A stretch of 64,000 nucleotides of DNA from Fuscovulum blasticum DSM 2131 (GCF_003034965.1 NZ_PZKE01000015.1:1-64000); one strand, 5' to 3'; positions 33,213 through 41,723 are shown, counted from the first letter of the stretch. Program-made: numbers and translations. The notes: a model not told the origin generated them from the sequence alone.

Positions 33213-35900
33213 ATGCCCTTCAACCTGCTGGTCCTGGCCTGCATCACCTATGTCATCCTGCTGTTCCTGGTGGCCTTTCTGGTGGAAAGCCGGGCGCGGC
33301 GCGGGCGGCTGGGCTGGCTGCGCAGCCCGCTGGTCTATACGCTGTCGCTGTCGATCTACTGCACGGCCTGGACGTTCTATGGCGCGGTCGGTTACGCGGC
33401 CCGCTCCGGGCTGGAGTATCTGACCATCTACTTCGGCCCGACGCTGGTGTTCATCGGCTGGTGGTGGGTGCTGCGCAAGCTGGTGCGGATCGGCCGGCAG
33501 CACCGGGTAACCTCCATCGCAGACCTGATCTCGGCCCGCTTCGGCAAGTCGAACCTGCTGGGCGTGATCGTCACGCTGATGGCGGTGGTGGCGACCACGC
33601 CCTATATCGCGCTGCAACTGCAATCGGTGGTGCTGTCCTTTGGCGTCTTTGCCGAACACGCGCCCGACGGATCGGCGCCGCTGGGGGCGGACCCCACGGC
33701 CATCTGGGTGGCGGCGGGGCTGGCGCTGTTCACCATCCTGTTCGGCACCCGCAATCTGGACGCCAAGGAACAGCACCACGGCATCGTCACCGCCATCGCG
33801 GTCGAGGCGGTGGTCAAGCTCTTCGCGCTGATCGCGGTGGGCATCTTCGTGGTCTGGGGGCTGGCGGGCGGCGTCTCGGGCATGATGCAGCGCATCGACG
33901 CCTCGGCCATCACCGGCTGGGCCATGAACCCCGGCCGCTGGACCGGGCTGATCCTGCTGGCGGGCGTGGCGGTGATCTGCCTGCCGCGCATGTTCCACGT
34001 TCTGGTGGTGGAAAACTACGACGAAGGCCACCTGGCCCGCGCAAGCTGGGCCTTTCCCGCCTATCTGATGCTGATGAGCCTGTTCATCGTGCCCATCGCC
34101 GTGATGGGGATGGAGCGGCTTCCCGCCGGATCGAACCCCGACATGTTCGTCCTGACCCTGCCCCTGACCGAAGGTCAGGGCGCGCTGGCGATGCTGGCCT
34201 TTCTGGGCGGGTTTTCCTCGGCCACCTCGATGGTGATCGTCGAGGCGATCGCGCTGGCCACCATGGTGTCGAACCACATCGTCCTGCCGGTCTGGCTGCG
34301 GCTGCGCCCGGCGGGGGCCATCTCCGAAGACGTGCGGGCGGTGGTGCTGAACGCGCGGCGGGTGTCCATCGGTGTCGTGCTGGCGATGGGCTATGGCTAT
34401 TACCATGTGTCGGGCGGCTCGGCCGCGCTGGCCTCGATCGGGCTGATCGCCTTTGCCGGGGTGGCGCAGTTCCTGCCGGCGATGATCGGCGGCATCTTCT
34501 GGCGCGGCGCCACCCGGGTTGGCGCCATTGCCGGGCTGATCGTGGGCTTTGCCGTCTGGGCCTATGCGCTGTTCCTGCCATCCTTCGGCCCCGATGCGGT
34601 GTTTCCGGCGGGTCTTCTGGCCGATGGTCCCGCCGGCATCGGCTGGCTGCGGCCGCAGGCGCTGTTCGGCAGCGACGGGATGGACCCGCTGATCCACGCG
34701 CTGTTCTGGTCGCTGTTCCTGAACGGCACCGCCTTCTTCCTGGGGTCGGTCGTCACCTTCCCCGGCCCGGTGGAACGCTTGCAGGGGGCGGCCTTCGTCA
34801 ATGTCTTCGAAGGCCCGCTGCGCCCGCGCGGCCTGGGCGGCGGCCATGTCGAACCCGAGGCGCTGCTGGTCATGGCGCAGCACATCCTGGGCGACGAAGC
34901 CGCCCAGACCTTGTTTGAAGAGGCCGCCCGCGCGCAGGGCAAGCGCCAGTCGATCCTGCCCGACCCGACGCCCGCATTCGTGTCGGATCTTGAACAGCGG
35001 CTGTCCGGTTCGGTCGGGGCGGCCACGGCCCATGCGATGATCGCCAATGTCACCGGGCAGGGCACGGTCACGGTGGATGACCTGATGACGGTGGCGCGCG
35101 AAAGCGCGCAACTGATGGAATATTCCGCCCAACTGGAAAACCAGCGTGAGGAACTGGCCCGCACCGCCACCGCCTTGCGCGAGGCGAATGACAAGCTGAC
35201 CCAGCTTTCGGTGCAGAAGGACGCCTTCCTGAGCCAGATCAGCCATGAACTGCGCACGCCGATGACCTCGATCCGGGCGTTTTCCGAGATCTTGGCCGAG
35301 GGTGACCTGCCGCCCGCGATGGTGGCGCGCAGCGGCCGCATCATTCAGGACGAATCGCGCCGCCTGACCCGGTTGCTGGATGATCTTCTGGACCTGTCGG
35401 TGCTGGAAAGCGGCAAGGTGCAACTGACGCTGGGCCTGGCCAACCTGCGCGAGATGATCGACCGTTCGATCCAGGCGGCGGAACAGGTCAAGCCCGAGAC
35501 CCGCTTCGTGATCCTGCGCGATCTGGCGGCGGAAAGCCTGTTCCTGCGCACCGATGCCGACCGGCTGACGCAGGTCTTCATCAACCTCATCTCGAACGCG
35601 CGGAAATACTGCGATGCGCCGCAGCCGGAAATCCGCATCGCGGTCAAGATGAAGGCGGGCCGGGTGCGGATCGACATTGCCGACAACGGCAGCGGAATTC
35701 CCAAGGATGCGCAGGGTCTGATCTTTGAAAAGTTCGGCCGTCTGCCGGGCGAGATGCGGGCCAAGGGCGCTGGGCTTGGTCTGGCGATCTGCCGCGAGAT
35801 CGTGGCCAATCTGGGCGGCACCATCGCCTATCTGCCGGGGCAGGGCGGGGCGGCCTTCCGCATTGTCCTGCCGCTGCGGCTTGAGGCGAAAGCCGCTTAA
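33213..35900 (+). CDS. sodium:solute symporter-fused sensor histidine kinase
   Basis: The 895-residue protein has residues 1 to about 490 forming an SSS-type transporter domain with about 13 helices (SLSIYCTAWTFYGAVGYAARSG, FGGFSSATSMVIVEAIALA region, FLPAMIGGIFWRGATRVGA). A STAC-like linker (about 540-640) and a coiled coil follow. The kinase core has H678 in SQISHELRTPMTS, N-box INLISNARKYCDA, and G-boxes ADNGSGIP and GAGLGLAICREI. The design resembles CbrA/CrbS sensors that couple solute transport to signalling. Its probable partner is the receiver encoded two genes upstream. The solute is unknown. Confidence 0.93.
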   Translation: MPFNLLVLACITYVILLFLVAFLVESRARRGRLGWLRSPLVYTLSLSIYCTAWTFYGAVGYAARSGLEYLTIYFGPTLVFIGWWWVLRKLVRIGRQHRVTSIADLISARFGKSNLLGVIVTLMAVVATTPYIALQLQSVVLSFGVFAEHAPDGSAPLGADPTAIWVAAGLALFTILFGTRNLDAKEQHHGIVTAIAVEAVVKLFALIAVGIFVVWGLAGGVSGMMQRIDASAITGWAMNPGRWTGLILLAGVAVICLPRMFHVLVVENYDEGHLARASWAFPAYLMLMSLFIVPIAVMGMERLPAGSNPDMFVLTLPLTEGQGALAMLAFLGGFSSATSMVIVEAIALATMVSNHIVLPVWLRLRPAGAISEDVRAVVLNARRVSIGVVLAMGYGYYHVSGGSAALASIGLIAFAGVAQFLPAMIGGIFWRGATRVGAIAGLIVGFAVWAYALFLPSFGPDAVFPAGLLADGPAGIGWLRPQALFGSDGMDPLIHALFWSLFLNGTAFFLGSVVTFPGPVERLQGAAFVNVFEGPLRPRGLGGGHVEPEALLVMAQHILGDEAAQTLFEEAARAQGKRQSILPDPTPAFVSDLEQRLSGSVGAATAHAMIANVTGQGTVTVDDLMTVARESAQLMEYSAQLENQREELARTATALREANDKLTQLSVQKDAFLSQISHELRTPMTSIRAFSEILAEGDLPPAMVARSGRIIQDESRRLTRLLDDLLDLSVLESGKVQLTLGLANLREMIDRSIQAAEQVKPETRFVILRDLAAESLFLRTDADRLTQVFINLISNARKYCDAPQPEIRIAVKMKAGRVRIDIADNGSGIPKDAQGLIFEKFGRLPGEMRAKGAGLGLAICREIVANLGGTIAYLPGQGGAAFRIVLPLRLEAKAA

Positions 35901-35979
35901 CCCATTCCTAACGGCGGTGGGGATAACCTGCCGGGGATCGGGGCCGCGCGGGTGGGCCCCGCCTTGCTGGGATTGGCCC

Positions 35980-36978
35980 ATGAATGACATCCTGCGCCGC
36001 AAGGTGACCAGCGGCAGCGCCGCCGAAGGCAGCCCCGGCGCCGATCATGGCTGGCGGCTGGCCTTCGCCCGCGCCGCGCGCGATGGCGTAGGCCTGCTCT
36101 TGACCGTGACCGATCTGCAGATCGCCCGGCGCGGTCTGGCCGAACTGCTGGACCTGCCGCCCGACCGCGCGCTGATCGCGCTGCTGGACGGGCCGGCCGG
36201 CGGGCTGGGGCTGATCGCGCTGTCGCCCGACCTGACCGCCGCCCTGATCGAACGGCAGACCATCGGCCGCGTCGCGCCCCAGTCCCCCGCGCCGCGCCGC
36301 CCGACCCGCACCGATGCCGCCATGGTGACCGGCGTGATCGACCGCGCCCTGATCGAGCTTGAGGCGCTTCTGGCCGATGAGGCCGATCTGCTGTGGGCCG
36401 GCGGCTTTCGCTATGCCTCGTTCCTGGAAGACCCGCGCCCGCTGGGCCTGCTGCTGGAGGATCAGCCCTATCGCGTGCTGCAGCTTGCGGTCAGCATGGC
36501 GGACGGGGCGCGCAGCGGCCATTTGCTGCTGGCATTGCCCGCCGAAGGCCGCGGCCGCCTGCCGGGCGGGGTGCCGGCCGATGGCCCCGCCGGCGAGACG
36601 CCCCCCGAAGGCGCCACCGCCTTTGCGCAGGGCCTGGCCGAAGCGGTTTCAGGGGCCGGGGTCACGCTGGATGCGGTGATCGCCCGGCTGTCGCTGCCCC
36701 TGTCGGCGGTGACGGGCCTTGCCCCCGGCCTTGTGCTGCCGCTGCCCGAGGCCGCGCTGGACCGGATCGCGCTGCAAGGGGGCGATGGCCGGTCGGTCGC
36801 GCGCGCCACGCTGGGCCAGCATCGCGGCCAGCGCGCCCTGCGTCTGGCCGCGCCCGAGGCCGGGCAGGGCGCCGTGGCCGTGATTCCGCCGCCCGGACAG
36901 CGCCCGCAGGACCGGCCGGCGGTCAATGGTCCGGCCTTCGGCGACGGTGCCGATCCGGCCTTTCTGGCAACGGGTTAG
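35980..36978 (+). CDS. FliM/FliN-like SpoA-domain protein
   Basis: The approximately 332-residue protein starts MNDILRRKVTSG, a FliM-like opening. A central region of CheC/FliM-like character includes ALIEREQ-like ERQTIGRV and DRALIELEALLADEADLLW. The C-terminal SpoA domain is ISRLSLPLSAV-like: LSLPLSAVTGLAPGLVLPLPEAALDRI, GRSVARATLGQHRGQRALRL. An extra Pro-rich tail follows. No other flagellar gene is nearby, so it may be a detached motor-switch component or a FliM paralogue. There is no obvious ribosome-binding site; the ATG at 35980 is chosen by similarity. Confidence 0.75.
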   Translation: MNDILRRKVTSGSAAEGSPGADHGWRLAFARAARDGVGLLLTVTDLQIARRGLAELLDLPPDRALIALLDGPAGGLGLIALSPDLTAALIERQTIGRVAPQSPAPRRPTRTDAAMVTGVIDRALIELEALLADEADLLWAGGFRYASFLEDPRPLGLLLEDQPYRVLQLAVSMADGARSGHLLLALPAEGRGRLPGGVPADGPAGETPPEGATAFAQGLAEAVSGAGVTLDAVIARLSLPLSAVTGLAPGLVLPLPEAALDRIALQGGDGRSVARATLGQHRGQRALRLAAPEAGQGAVAVIPPPGQRPQDRPAVNGPAFGDGADPAFLATG

Positions 36979-36982
36979 CGGG

Positions 36983-37423
36983 TCAGCCCGCCGCGCCGCG
37001 CTGGGCGGCCAGCGCCTCGATCTGGCCGCGCAGGGGTTCAAGGTTGTAGCCGAACCGGGCCGGAACCCCGATCAGCTCATCCGCGGGGCGGCTGCCGGCC
37101 TGCGTCAGCGCCCAGACCACCGAACAGCGGTTGCCGCTGGCGCAATAGGCAAAGACCGGCCCGGTGGCCGCCGCCATGGCCTGCGCCTGCGCGGTGACAT
37201 TCTCCATCGTCAGCGCCCCGCCGATCACCGGGTTTGCGACGAAGGTCAGCCCCAGCGCCTCGGCGGCGCGGCGCATTTCGGCGGTGTGCAGATGGGGCGG
37301 GATCTCGCCATCGGGGCGGTTGTCGATCACCATCACATAGCCGGCGGCCTTGATCGCCGGCAGGTCCGACGGTTCGATCTGCGGCGAGACGGCATAGCCG
37401 GGCGTCAACGGGCGAATATCCAT
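36983..37423 (-). CDS. DUF442/TIGR01244 family sulfur transferase or phosphatase
   Basis: The 146-residue protein has the Blh N-terminal-domain fold: MDIRPLTPGYAVSPQIEPSDLPAIKAAGY, VIDNRPDGEIP, VANPVIGGALTMENV and the cysteine loop FAYCASGNRCSVVWAL. The loop resembles the protein tyrosine phosphatase/rhodanese site CxxxxR. In Blh proteins this domain is fused to a persulfide-dioxygenase-like metallo-hydrolase; here the two parts are adjacent separate genes. AAGGA precedes the ATG. A role in sulfide or persulfide metabolism is inferred. Confidence 0.87.
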   Translation of the reverse strand: MDIRPLTPGYAVSPQIEPSDLPAIKAAGYVMVIDNRPDGEIPPHLHTAEMRRAAEALGLTFVANPVIGGALTMENVTAQAQAMAAATGPVFAYCASGNRCSVVWALTQAGSRPADELIGVPARFGYNLEPLRGQIEALAAQRGAAG

Positions 37424-37507
37424 GGGGGCGATCCTTCGGCAAAGGCGGGCGGGACAGGCGGGCGCAGCGACCTTAGCCCCGCGCCGCGGCCAGCGGAAGC
37501 CCCGCCG

Positions 37508-38371
37508 TCACAGCCCGTTGATCGGCACCTTGAGATAGCTTTTGCCGTTCTCCTCGGGCTCGGGCATCTGGCCGGCGCGCATGTTCACCTGCAAGGACGG
37601 GATGATCAGCCGCGGCATGGCCAGCGTGGCATCGCGCGCCTGCCGCAGCGCGATGAAATCTTCGCGCGACTTGCCGGCCCCGATATGGCGGTTCAGCCGC
37701 TTCTGGTCGCCCACCGTGGTTTCCCAGGCATAGTGATCGCGCCCCTCGGCCTTGTAGTCATGGCCGACGAAGATCCGCGTCTGTTCGGGCAGGGACAGGA
37801 TCTTCTGGATCGACTCCCACATGGTTTCGGCGCTGCCACCGGGAAAATCGCAGCGGGCGGTGCCGAAATCGGGCATGAAAAGGGTGTCGCCGACAAAGGC
37901 CGCGTCGCCGATGACATAGGTCAGGCAGGCCGGGGTATGGCCGGGCGTGTGCAGCACATTGGCTCGCATCTGCCCGATCATCAGGCTGTCGCCATCGCGG
38001 AACAGCCGGTCGAACTGGCTGCCGTCGCGCTGGAACCGGGTGCCTTCGTTGAAGATCTTGCCAAAGGTCTCCTGCACCACGGTGATGCGGTCGCCAATGC
38101 CGATCTGTCCGCCCAGCCGTTCCTGGATATAGGGCGCGGCCGACAGGTGGTCGGCGTGGACATGGGTTTCCAGCACCCATTCAAGGGCAAGGTCATTGTC
38201 GCGGATGAAGGCGATCACCGCATCGGCGGACCGGGTGTCGGTGCGCCCCGAGGCATAGTCGAAATCCAGCACGGAATCGATCACCGCACAGGCGCGGCCT
38301 TCGGGGTCGCGCACCAGATAGGTGATCGTGTTGGTGGCTTCGTCGAAGAAGGCGTGAACCGCTGGCGACAT
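37508..38371 (-). CDS. MBL-fold hydrolase, persulfide dioxygenase/Blh-like
   Basis: The 287-residue metallo-beta-lactamase fold has FFDEATNTITYLVRDPEGRACAVIDSVLDFD, the metal motif ETHVHADHLSAAPYI, HTPGHTPACLTYV, GDTLFMPDFGTARCDFPGG and IFVGHDY. These features match the ETHE1/Blh group that oxidises glutathione persulfide. AGTCAGGATAGCAGC precedes the ATG. With the DUF442 gene 84 bases downstream it forms a two-gene sulfur detoxification unit, apparently a split form of Blh. An SqrR-like repressor is encoded 11 kb away. Confidence 0.88.
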   Translation of the reverse strand: MSPAVHAFFDEATNTITYLVRDPEGRACAVIDSVLDFDYASGRTDTRSADAVIAFIRDNDLALEWVLETHVHADHLSAAPYIQERLGGQIGIGDRITVVQETFGKIFNEGTRFQRDGSQFDRLFRDGDSLMIGQMRANVLHTPGHTPACLTYVIGDAAFVGDTLFMPDFGTARCDFPGGSAETMWESIQKILSLPEQTRIFVGHDYKAEGRDHYAWETTVGDQKRLNRHIGAGKSREDFIALRQARDATLAMPRLIIPSLQVNMRAGQMPEPEENGKSYLKVPINGL

Positions 38372-38457
38372 GCTGCTATCCTGACTTTGTGTTCTGACAG
38401 TCTAGGGAAAATCCCGCCCGGTTTCCAGCGGGGGCCGCCGGGCCACGGTTTCCGGCA

Positions 38458-38471
38458 TTGACCTGCGTCAA
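38458..38471. promoter_or_regulatory. FNR/FnrL-type box
   Basis: TTGACCTGCGTCAA is a perfect TTGAC-N4-GTCAA dyad, as bound by FNR/FnrL in Rhodobacterales. It is centred about 60 bases before the DksA-like start and lies in the 153-base gap to the divergent MBL gene. It suggests oxygen control of the DksA-like gene. Confidence 0.6.
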
Positions 38472-38524
38472 GGCGAAAGACCCGGCCAAGGCGCAGGATT
38501 TCGCGGCAAGGGAAGGAGCCCAGA

Positions 38525-38857
38525 ATGACCAAAGCCGCAGACCCCGGCATCGCCGCCCGCAAGGCCGTGATGGAGGCCCGCCTTGCCGATCTCAGGGCCC
38601 GCCTTGCCGCGATTGAGACCGAGCTGGATTCCCATGTCGAGCGCGACTGGGAAGAAGCCGCGGTCGAGCGCGAGGGCGATGAGGTTCTTGAGGCCGCTGG
38701 GGCCTCGGGGCAGGCGGAAATCCGCAGGATCGAGGCGGCGCTTCAGCGCATCGAAGAAGGCGAATACGGCTATTGCGCGAAATGCGGGGCCGAGATCGCC
38801 GCCGAGCGTCTGGATGTCGTGCCGTTCACACCGTTTTGCCGTAGCTGCGCCCCCTGA
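38525..38857 (+). CDS. TraR/DksA-family zinc-finger protein
   Basis: The 110-residue protein has an N-terminal coiled coil (KAVMEARLADLRARLAAIETELDS and AEIRRIEAALQRI region). A C-terminal four-Cys zinc finger follows, GYCAKCGAEIAAERLDVVPFTPFCRSCAP. It is shorter than housekeeping DksA (about 150 residues), as in the small DksA-like proteins that bind the RNA polymerase secondary channel. The coiled-coil tip Asp pair typical of DksA is not evident (DSHVERDW-like text instead). GGAAGGAG precedes the ATG. An FNR-type box upstream suggests low-oxygen induction. Confidence 0.88.
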   Translation: MTKAADPGIAARKAVMEARLADLRARLAAIETELDSHVERDWEEAAVEREGDEVLEAAGASGQAEIRRIEAALQRIEEGEYGYCAKCGAEIAAERLDVVPFTPFCRSCAP

Positions 38858-38891
38858 CCCGGACGCGTGGCGCATGGGAGGAGGAGCGACC

Positions 38892-39122
38892 ATGACCACC
38901 GGAAAAGACCAGGACCCGATCACCCGGCTTGCCGAGGATAGCCTTGACCTTGCGGCGGCGGGGCAGAAAGCCATGATGGATGTGCTGACCGCCGAGATGC
39001 GTCTGTTGGCGGCACTGGTGCCGTCCGCACCGCCCGAGGCGCCCGCGACCGGCGATGACGAGGCCCGGCGCCGGGCCGAAGACGCTGCGATCGAGGATGG
39101 GTTCGACAACATGCCGGTCTGA
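38892..39122 (+). CDS. small hypothetical protein (76 aa)
   Basis: The product is MTTGKDQDPITRLAEDSLDL followed by an Ala/Leu-rich helix (GQKAMMDVLTAEMRLLAALV) and an acidic tail (ARRRAEDAAIEDGFDNMPV). A strong GGAGGAGCGACC precedes the ATG. It follows the DksA-like gene by 34 bases on the same strand and may share its promoter. No family recognised. Confidence 0.7.
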   Translation: MTTGKDQDPITRLAEDSLDLAAAGQKAMMDVLTAEMRLLAALVPSAPPEAPATGDDEARRRAEDAAIEDGFDNMPV

Positions 39123-39228
39123 CATTGCCGGTCTGAAACCGCCGCCGCGCATGGCAACGGGTTGCCAAGAGCCTGTGCTTTCAGGTTAAGTCCTTGTGGA
39201 AAGGCCGAACCCGGCCCCGGGGAGCCGT

Positions 39229-41052
39229 ATGACGGAAGCTGAACCTGCGCTGGTTCGCGAGGAAATTTCTGGCGACGTGCTGGTGCTGTCAATCGACAAC
39301 CCGCCGGCCAACGACCTGTCTCCGCCGGTCCGGGCGGCGCTGTTGCGCGGGCTGACCGGGGCAGGGGCCGGTCGTGCCGTGGTGATCCGGGCCGAAGGCC
39401 GCAACTTCTCGGCCACGACCGCGCTGGACTGCGCCAGCGATGAGAGCGCCCGCCCAACCCTGGGCGAACTGTGCGCCGCGGTTGACCGGCATCCGCAGGC
39501 GGTGGTGATGGCCCTGAACGGGCTGGTGATCGGCGCGGCGGCGGAACTGGCGCTGGCGGCACATGTCCGTGTGGCAAGTCCGCTGACCCGTCTTGCCTTT
39601 GCCGACGTGGGCCTGGGCCTTGTGCCCGGCGCCGGCACAACCCAGCGGCTGCCCCGCCTTGTGGGCACCATCGAGGCCATCGCGCTGTTGCTGCGCGGCC
39701 GTCCGGCAACGGCGACCGAGGCGCTGGAGATCGGGCTGGTTGACCGGGTGGTGGACAGTGCGCTTGAGGCGGCAGCCGTGGCGCAGGGGGCCGCGATGCC
39801 CGGCCCGCGCCCGACCGCGCTGCGCCATGACCGCCAGTCCGACCCGCAGACCCATGCCGCCGCCATTGCCGCCGCCCGCGCCGAGGCGCTGCGTGGCGTG
39901 CTGCCCGCCCCGAAGCGGATCATCGACTGCGTCGAGGCCTCGCTTTACCTGCCCTTCGAGGCCGGCTTGGCGATGGAGGCCGTGGCCCGCGAAGACCTGG
40001 CCGCCACGCCCGAGGCGCAGGGCCTGATGGCCGTTGCCCGGGCCGAACGCCATGCCGCGCGCCTGCCGGCGGCGGTGGCGAAGGTGCGGCCGCGCGAAAT
40101 CACCCATCTGGGCCTGTCCGGCGGCGCGCCGCAATTCGCGACGCTGGCGCTGATGGCGCTGGGGCAGGGGATGCGCGTCAGTTGGTTCGATGCCGACGCC
40201 GCCCGTCTGGACCGTGCGCAAGACTGGATCGCCGCGCGGCAGGATGAGGAAATCCGTCTCCGCCGGCTGACGCCCCTGCAGCGCGATGCTGACCGGTCCC
40301 GCCTGTTTCCGCTTGTCGATGCGGCGTCGCTGGCGTCGGCGCGGCTGGTCATCCATGCGCAGGCCGATGCCGATTTCGCCCGCCTTGCCGCCCGTGGCCC
40401 CTCTGTTCCGCAGCTTGTGCTGGGCGGGGCCGAGGGCGCGCTGGGGCTGGCCCTGTCGCCTTCGGCCCGCAGTTGCGAACTGGCCGTGCCGCCCGACGCC
40501 CCGCCCGGCCCCGTGGCCGCGACCGTGCTGCTGCTGCGCCGGCTTGGCCTGTCTCCGGTGCTGGTGAACGGGCTGCCCGTGGTGGGGCGGCGCGTGTCGG
40601 GGGCGGGCCGGGCGGCGCTGGCCCGGCTGCTGGCACTGGGCGTTCCGCGCGACAGCATCGCCGCCGCTCTGGATGAATTCGGCCAGGCCACCCCGGCGCT
40701 GGCCGATCCCGACCCGGCCCCTGTTGCCGCGCGCGCCATGCCCCGGCCCGAAATCCTGCGGCGCTGGCTGGCCGCCATGGCGAATGAAGGCCTGCGCCTG
40801 CTGGACGCCGGCGTTGCGCGCTGCCCGTCGGACATTGACTGGCTCATGGTGGCCGGCCACGGGATGCCGCGCTGGCGCGGCGGGCCGATGTATCAGGCGT
40901 CTCTTCGGGGCCTTCTGGTGTTGCGGGCCGACCTGCAGCACTGGCGCGACGATGATCCCCTCTGGGCGCCGCATCCGCTGATCGACCATCTGATCGCCGA
41001 AGGCCTGTCGTTGTCAGACCTGAACCGGGCAGAGCTGAACGGGGCAGACTGA
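39229..41052 (+). CDS. degenerate FadJ-like enoyl-CoA hydratase/3-hydroxyacyl-CoA dehydrogenase
   Basis: The 607-residue protein is about 90 residues shorter than FadB/FadJ. The crotonase half has NGLVIGAAAELALAAHVRVA, keeping one catalytic Glu, and ADVGLGLVPGAGTTQRLPRL, where the second Glu is Asp. The dehydrogenase half is heavily altered. The Rossmann glycine motif (GAGxMGxGIA in FadB) reads GLSGGAPQFATLAL, and the catalytic HFFNP segment is absent; VNGLPVVGRRV marks the expected VNxxPGFxxNR site. The frame is intact with normal codon use. It may be a hydratase only or a non-catalytic paralogue. CGGGGAGCCGT supports the ATG at 39229. Confidence 0.8.
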   Translation: MTEAEPALVREEISGDVLVLSIDNPPANDLSPPVRAALLRGLTGAGAGRAVVIRAEGRNFSATTALDCASDESARPTLGELCAAVDRHPQAVVMALNGLVIGAAAELALAAHVRVASPLTRLAFADVGLGLVPGAGTTQRLPRLVGTIEAIALLLRGRPATATEALEIGLVDRVVDSALEAAAVAQGAAMPGPRPTALRHDRQSDPQTHAAAIAAARAEALRGVLPAPKRIIDCVEASLYLPFEAGLAMEAVAREDLAATPEAQGLMAVARAERHAARLPAAVAKVRPREITHLGLSGGAPQFATLALMALGQGMRVSWFDADAARLDRAQDWIAARQDEEIRLRRLTPLQRDADRSRLFPLVDAASLASARLVIHAQADADFARLAARGPSVPQLVLGGAEGALGLALSPSARSCELAVPPDAPPGPVAATVLLLRRLGLSPVLVNGLPVVGRRVSGAGRAALARLLALGVPRDSIAAALDEFGQATPALADPDPAPVAARAMPRPEILRRWLAAMANEGLRLLDAGVARCPSDIDWLMVAGHGMPRWRGGPMYQASLRGLLVLRADLQHWRDDDPLWAPHPLIDHLIAEGLSLSDLNRAELNGAD

Positions 41053-41063
41053 GCTTGCGCGGC

Positions 41064-41279
41064 TCAGCGCAGGAAAAGCCCGGTCACCACCAGCATCAGC
41101 CCCAGCGCCGACAGCGCCAGCGCGCCCATGTTGATGACGACCACGCGCTGCAACTCGGCCCGCATCGCGTCATCCGTCAGGCCGGCGCGGCGGGCCTTCA
41201 GGGCGCGCAGCACGCAATAGACAAGGCCCGCGATGCCGCAAAGGGAAACCAGCGCGCCTGCCCAGACCAGCATCTGCAT
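41064..41279 (-). CDS. small two-helix membrane protein (71 aa)
   Basis: The product begins MQMLVWAGALVSLCGIAGLVYC, followed by a basic cytoplasmic loop (LRALKARRAGLTDDAMRAELQRV) and a second helix (VVINMGALALSALGLMLVVTGLFL). GCAGGAAGGAACGAC precedes the ATG at 41279. It is convergent with the FadJ-like gene, 11 bases apart. Similar small proteins are widespread in Rhodobacterales genomes, but I know no function. Confidence 0.75.
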   Translation of the reverse strand: MQMLVWAGALVSLCGIAGLVYCVLRALKARRAGLTDDAMRAELQRVVVINMGALALSALGLMLVVTGLFLR

Positions 41280-41418
41280 TGTCGTTCCTTCCTGCGGTTG
41301 CGGCGCCCCTTGGCTAACGGCTGCGCACCGCCCGCGCAAGTCTGATGAGGGGGGTTGAATCGCCCCGCCGCGCCGGGCTATCTGACGGCCCGATCACCCC
41401 GAAAGGCAGGATGTTCCC

Positions 41419-41673
41419 ATGGCCGACGCGCCCGACAGCTATTCCATCGCCGCCGACGAACTGCGCCAGTTCATCGAGCGTTACGAGCAGCTTGAGGCCG
41501 AAAAGAAGGACGTGGCCGAACAGCAGAAGGAACTGATGGCCGAGGCCAAGGGTCGTGGCTATGACACCAAGGTTCTGCGCAAGGTCGTGGCGCTGCGCAA
41601 GCGCAAGCCCGACGACATTGCCGAAGAAGAAGCGGTGCTGGAGATGTACAAGACCGCTTTGGGCATGAGCTGA
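41419..41673 (+). CDS. gapR: GapR-family (DUF2312) nucleoid-associated protein
   Basis: The 84-residue protein is a near-canonical GapR: a coiled coil (AADELRQFIERYEQLEAEKKDVAEQQKELMAEAKGRGYDTKVLRKVV) and a basic C-terminal segment ALRKRKPDDIAEEEAVLEMYKTALG. In Caulobacter GapR binds overtwisted AT-rich DNA ahead of replication and transcription and stimulates topoisomerases. GGCAGGA precedes the ATG. It stands alone with a bidirectional hairpin at its end. Confidence 0.95.
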   Translation: MADAPDSYSIAADELRQFIERYEQLEAEKKDVAEQQKELMAEAKGRGYDTKVLRKVVALRKRKPDDIAEEEAVLEMYKTALGMS

Positions 41674-41702
41674 TCCTGCTGATTACCCCGCCGGTCGCCC
41701 TG

Positions 41703-41723
41703 TCGCGCCCGATCAGGGCGCGA
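41703..41723. terminator. bidirectional hairpin between gapR and a convergent gene
   Basis: A perfect 8-bp stem TCGCGCCC/GGGCGCGA with a GATCA loop lies 30 bases after gapR and overlaps the stop codon of the convergent gene. No U-tract is present on the plus strand. Confidence 0.5.

Noticed and set aside
32454-36002. Very long open frame (1182 codons) on the minus strand opposite the receiver/symporter-kinase operon
   Set aside because: It is the complement of well-supported genes, is rich in His, Gln, Arg and Pro as antisense GC-rich frames are, and shows no domain.
39289-40989. Minus-strand frame opposite the FadJ-like gene, considered because that protein looks degenerate
   Set aside because: The plus frame retains crotonase motifs and normal start signals; the minus frame has no recognisable domain.
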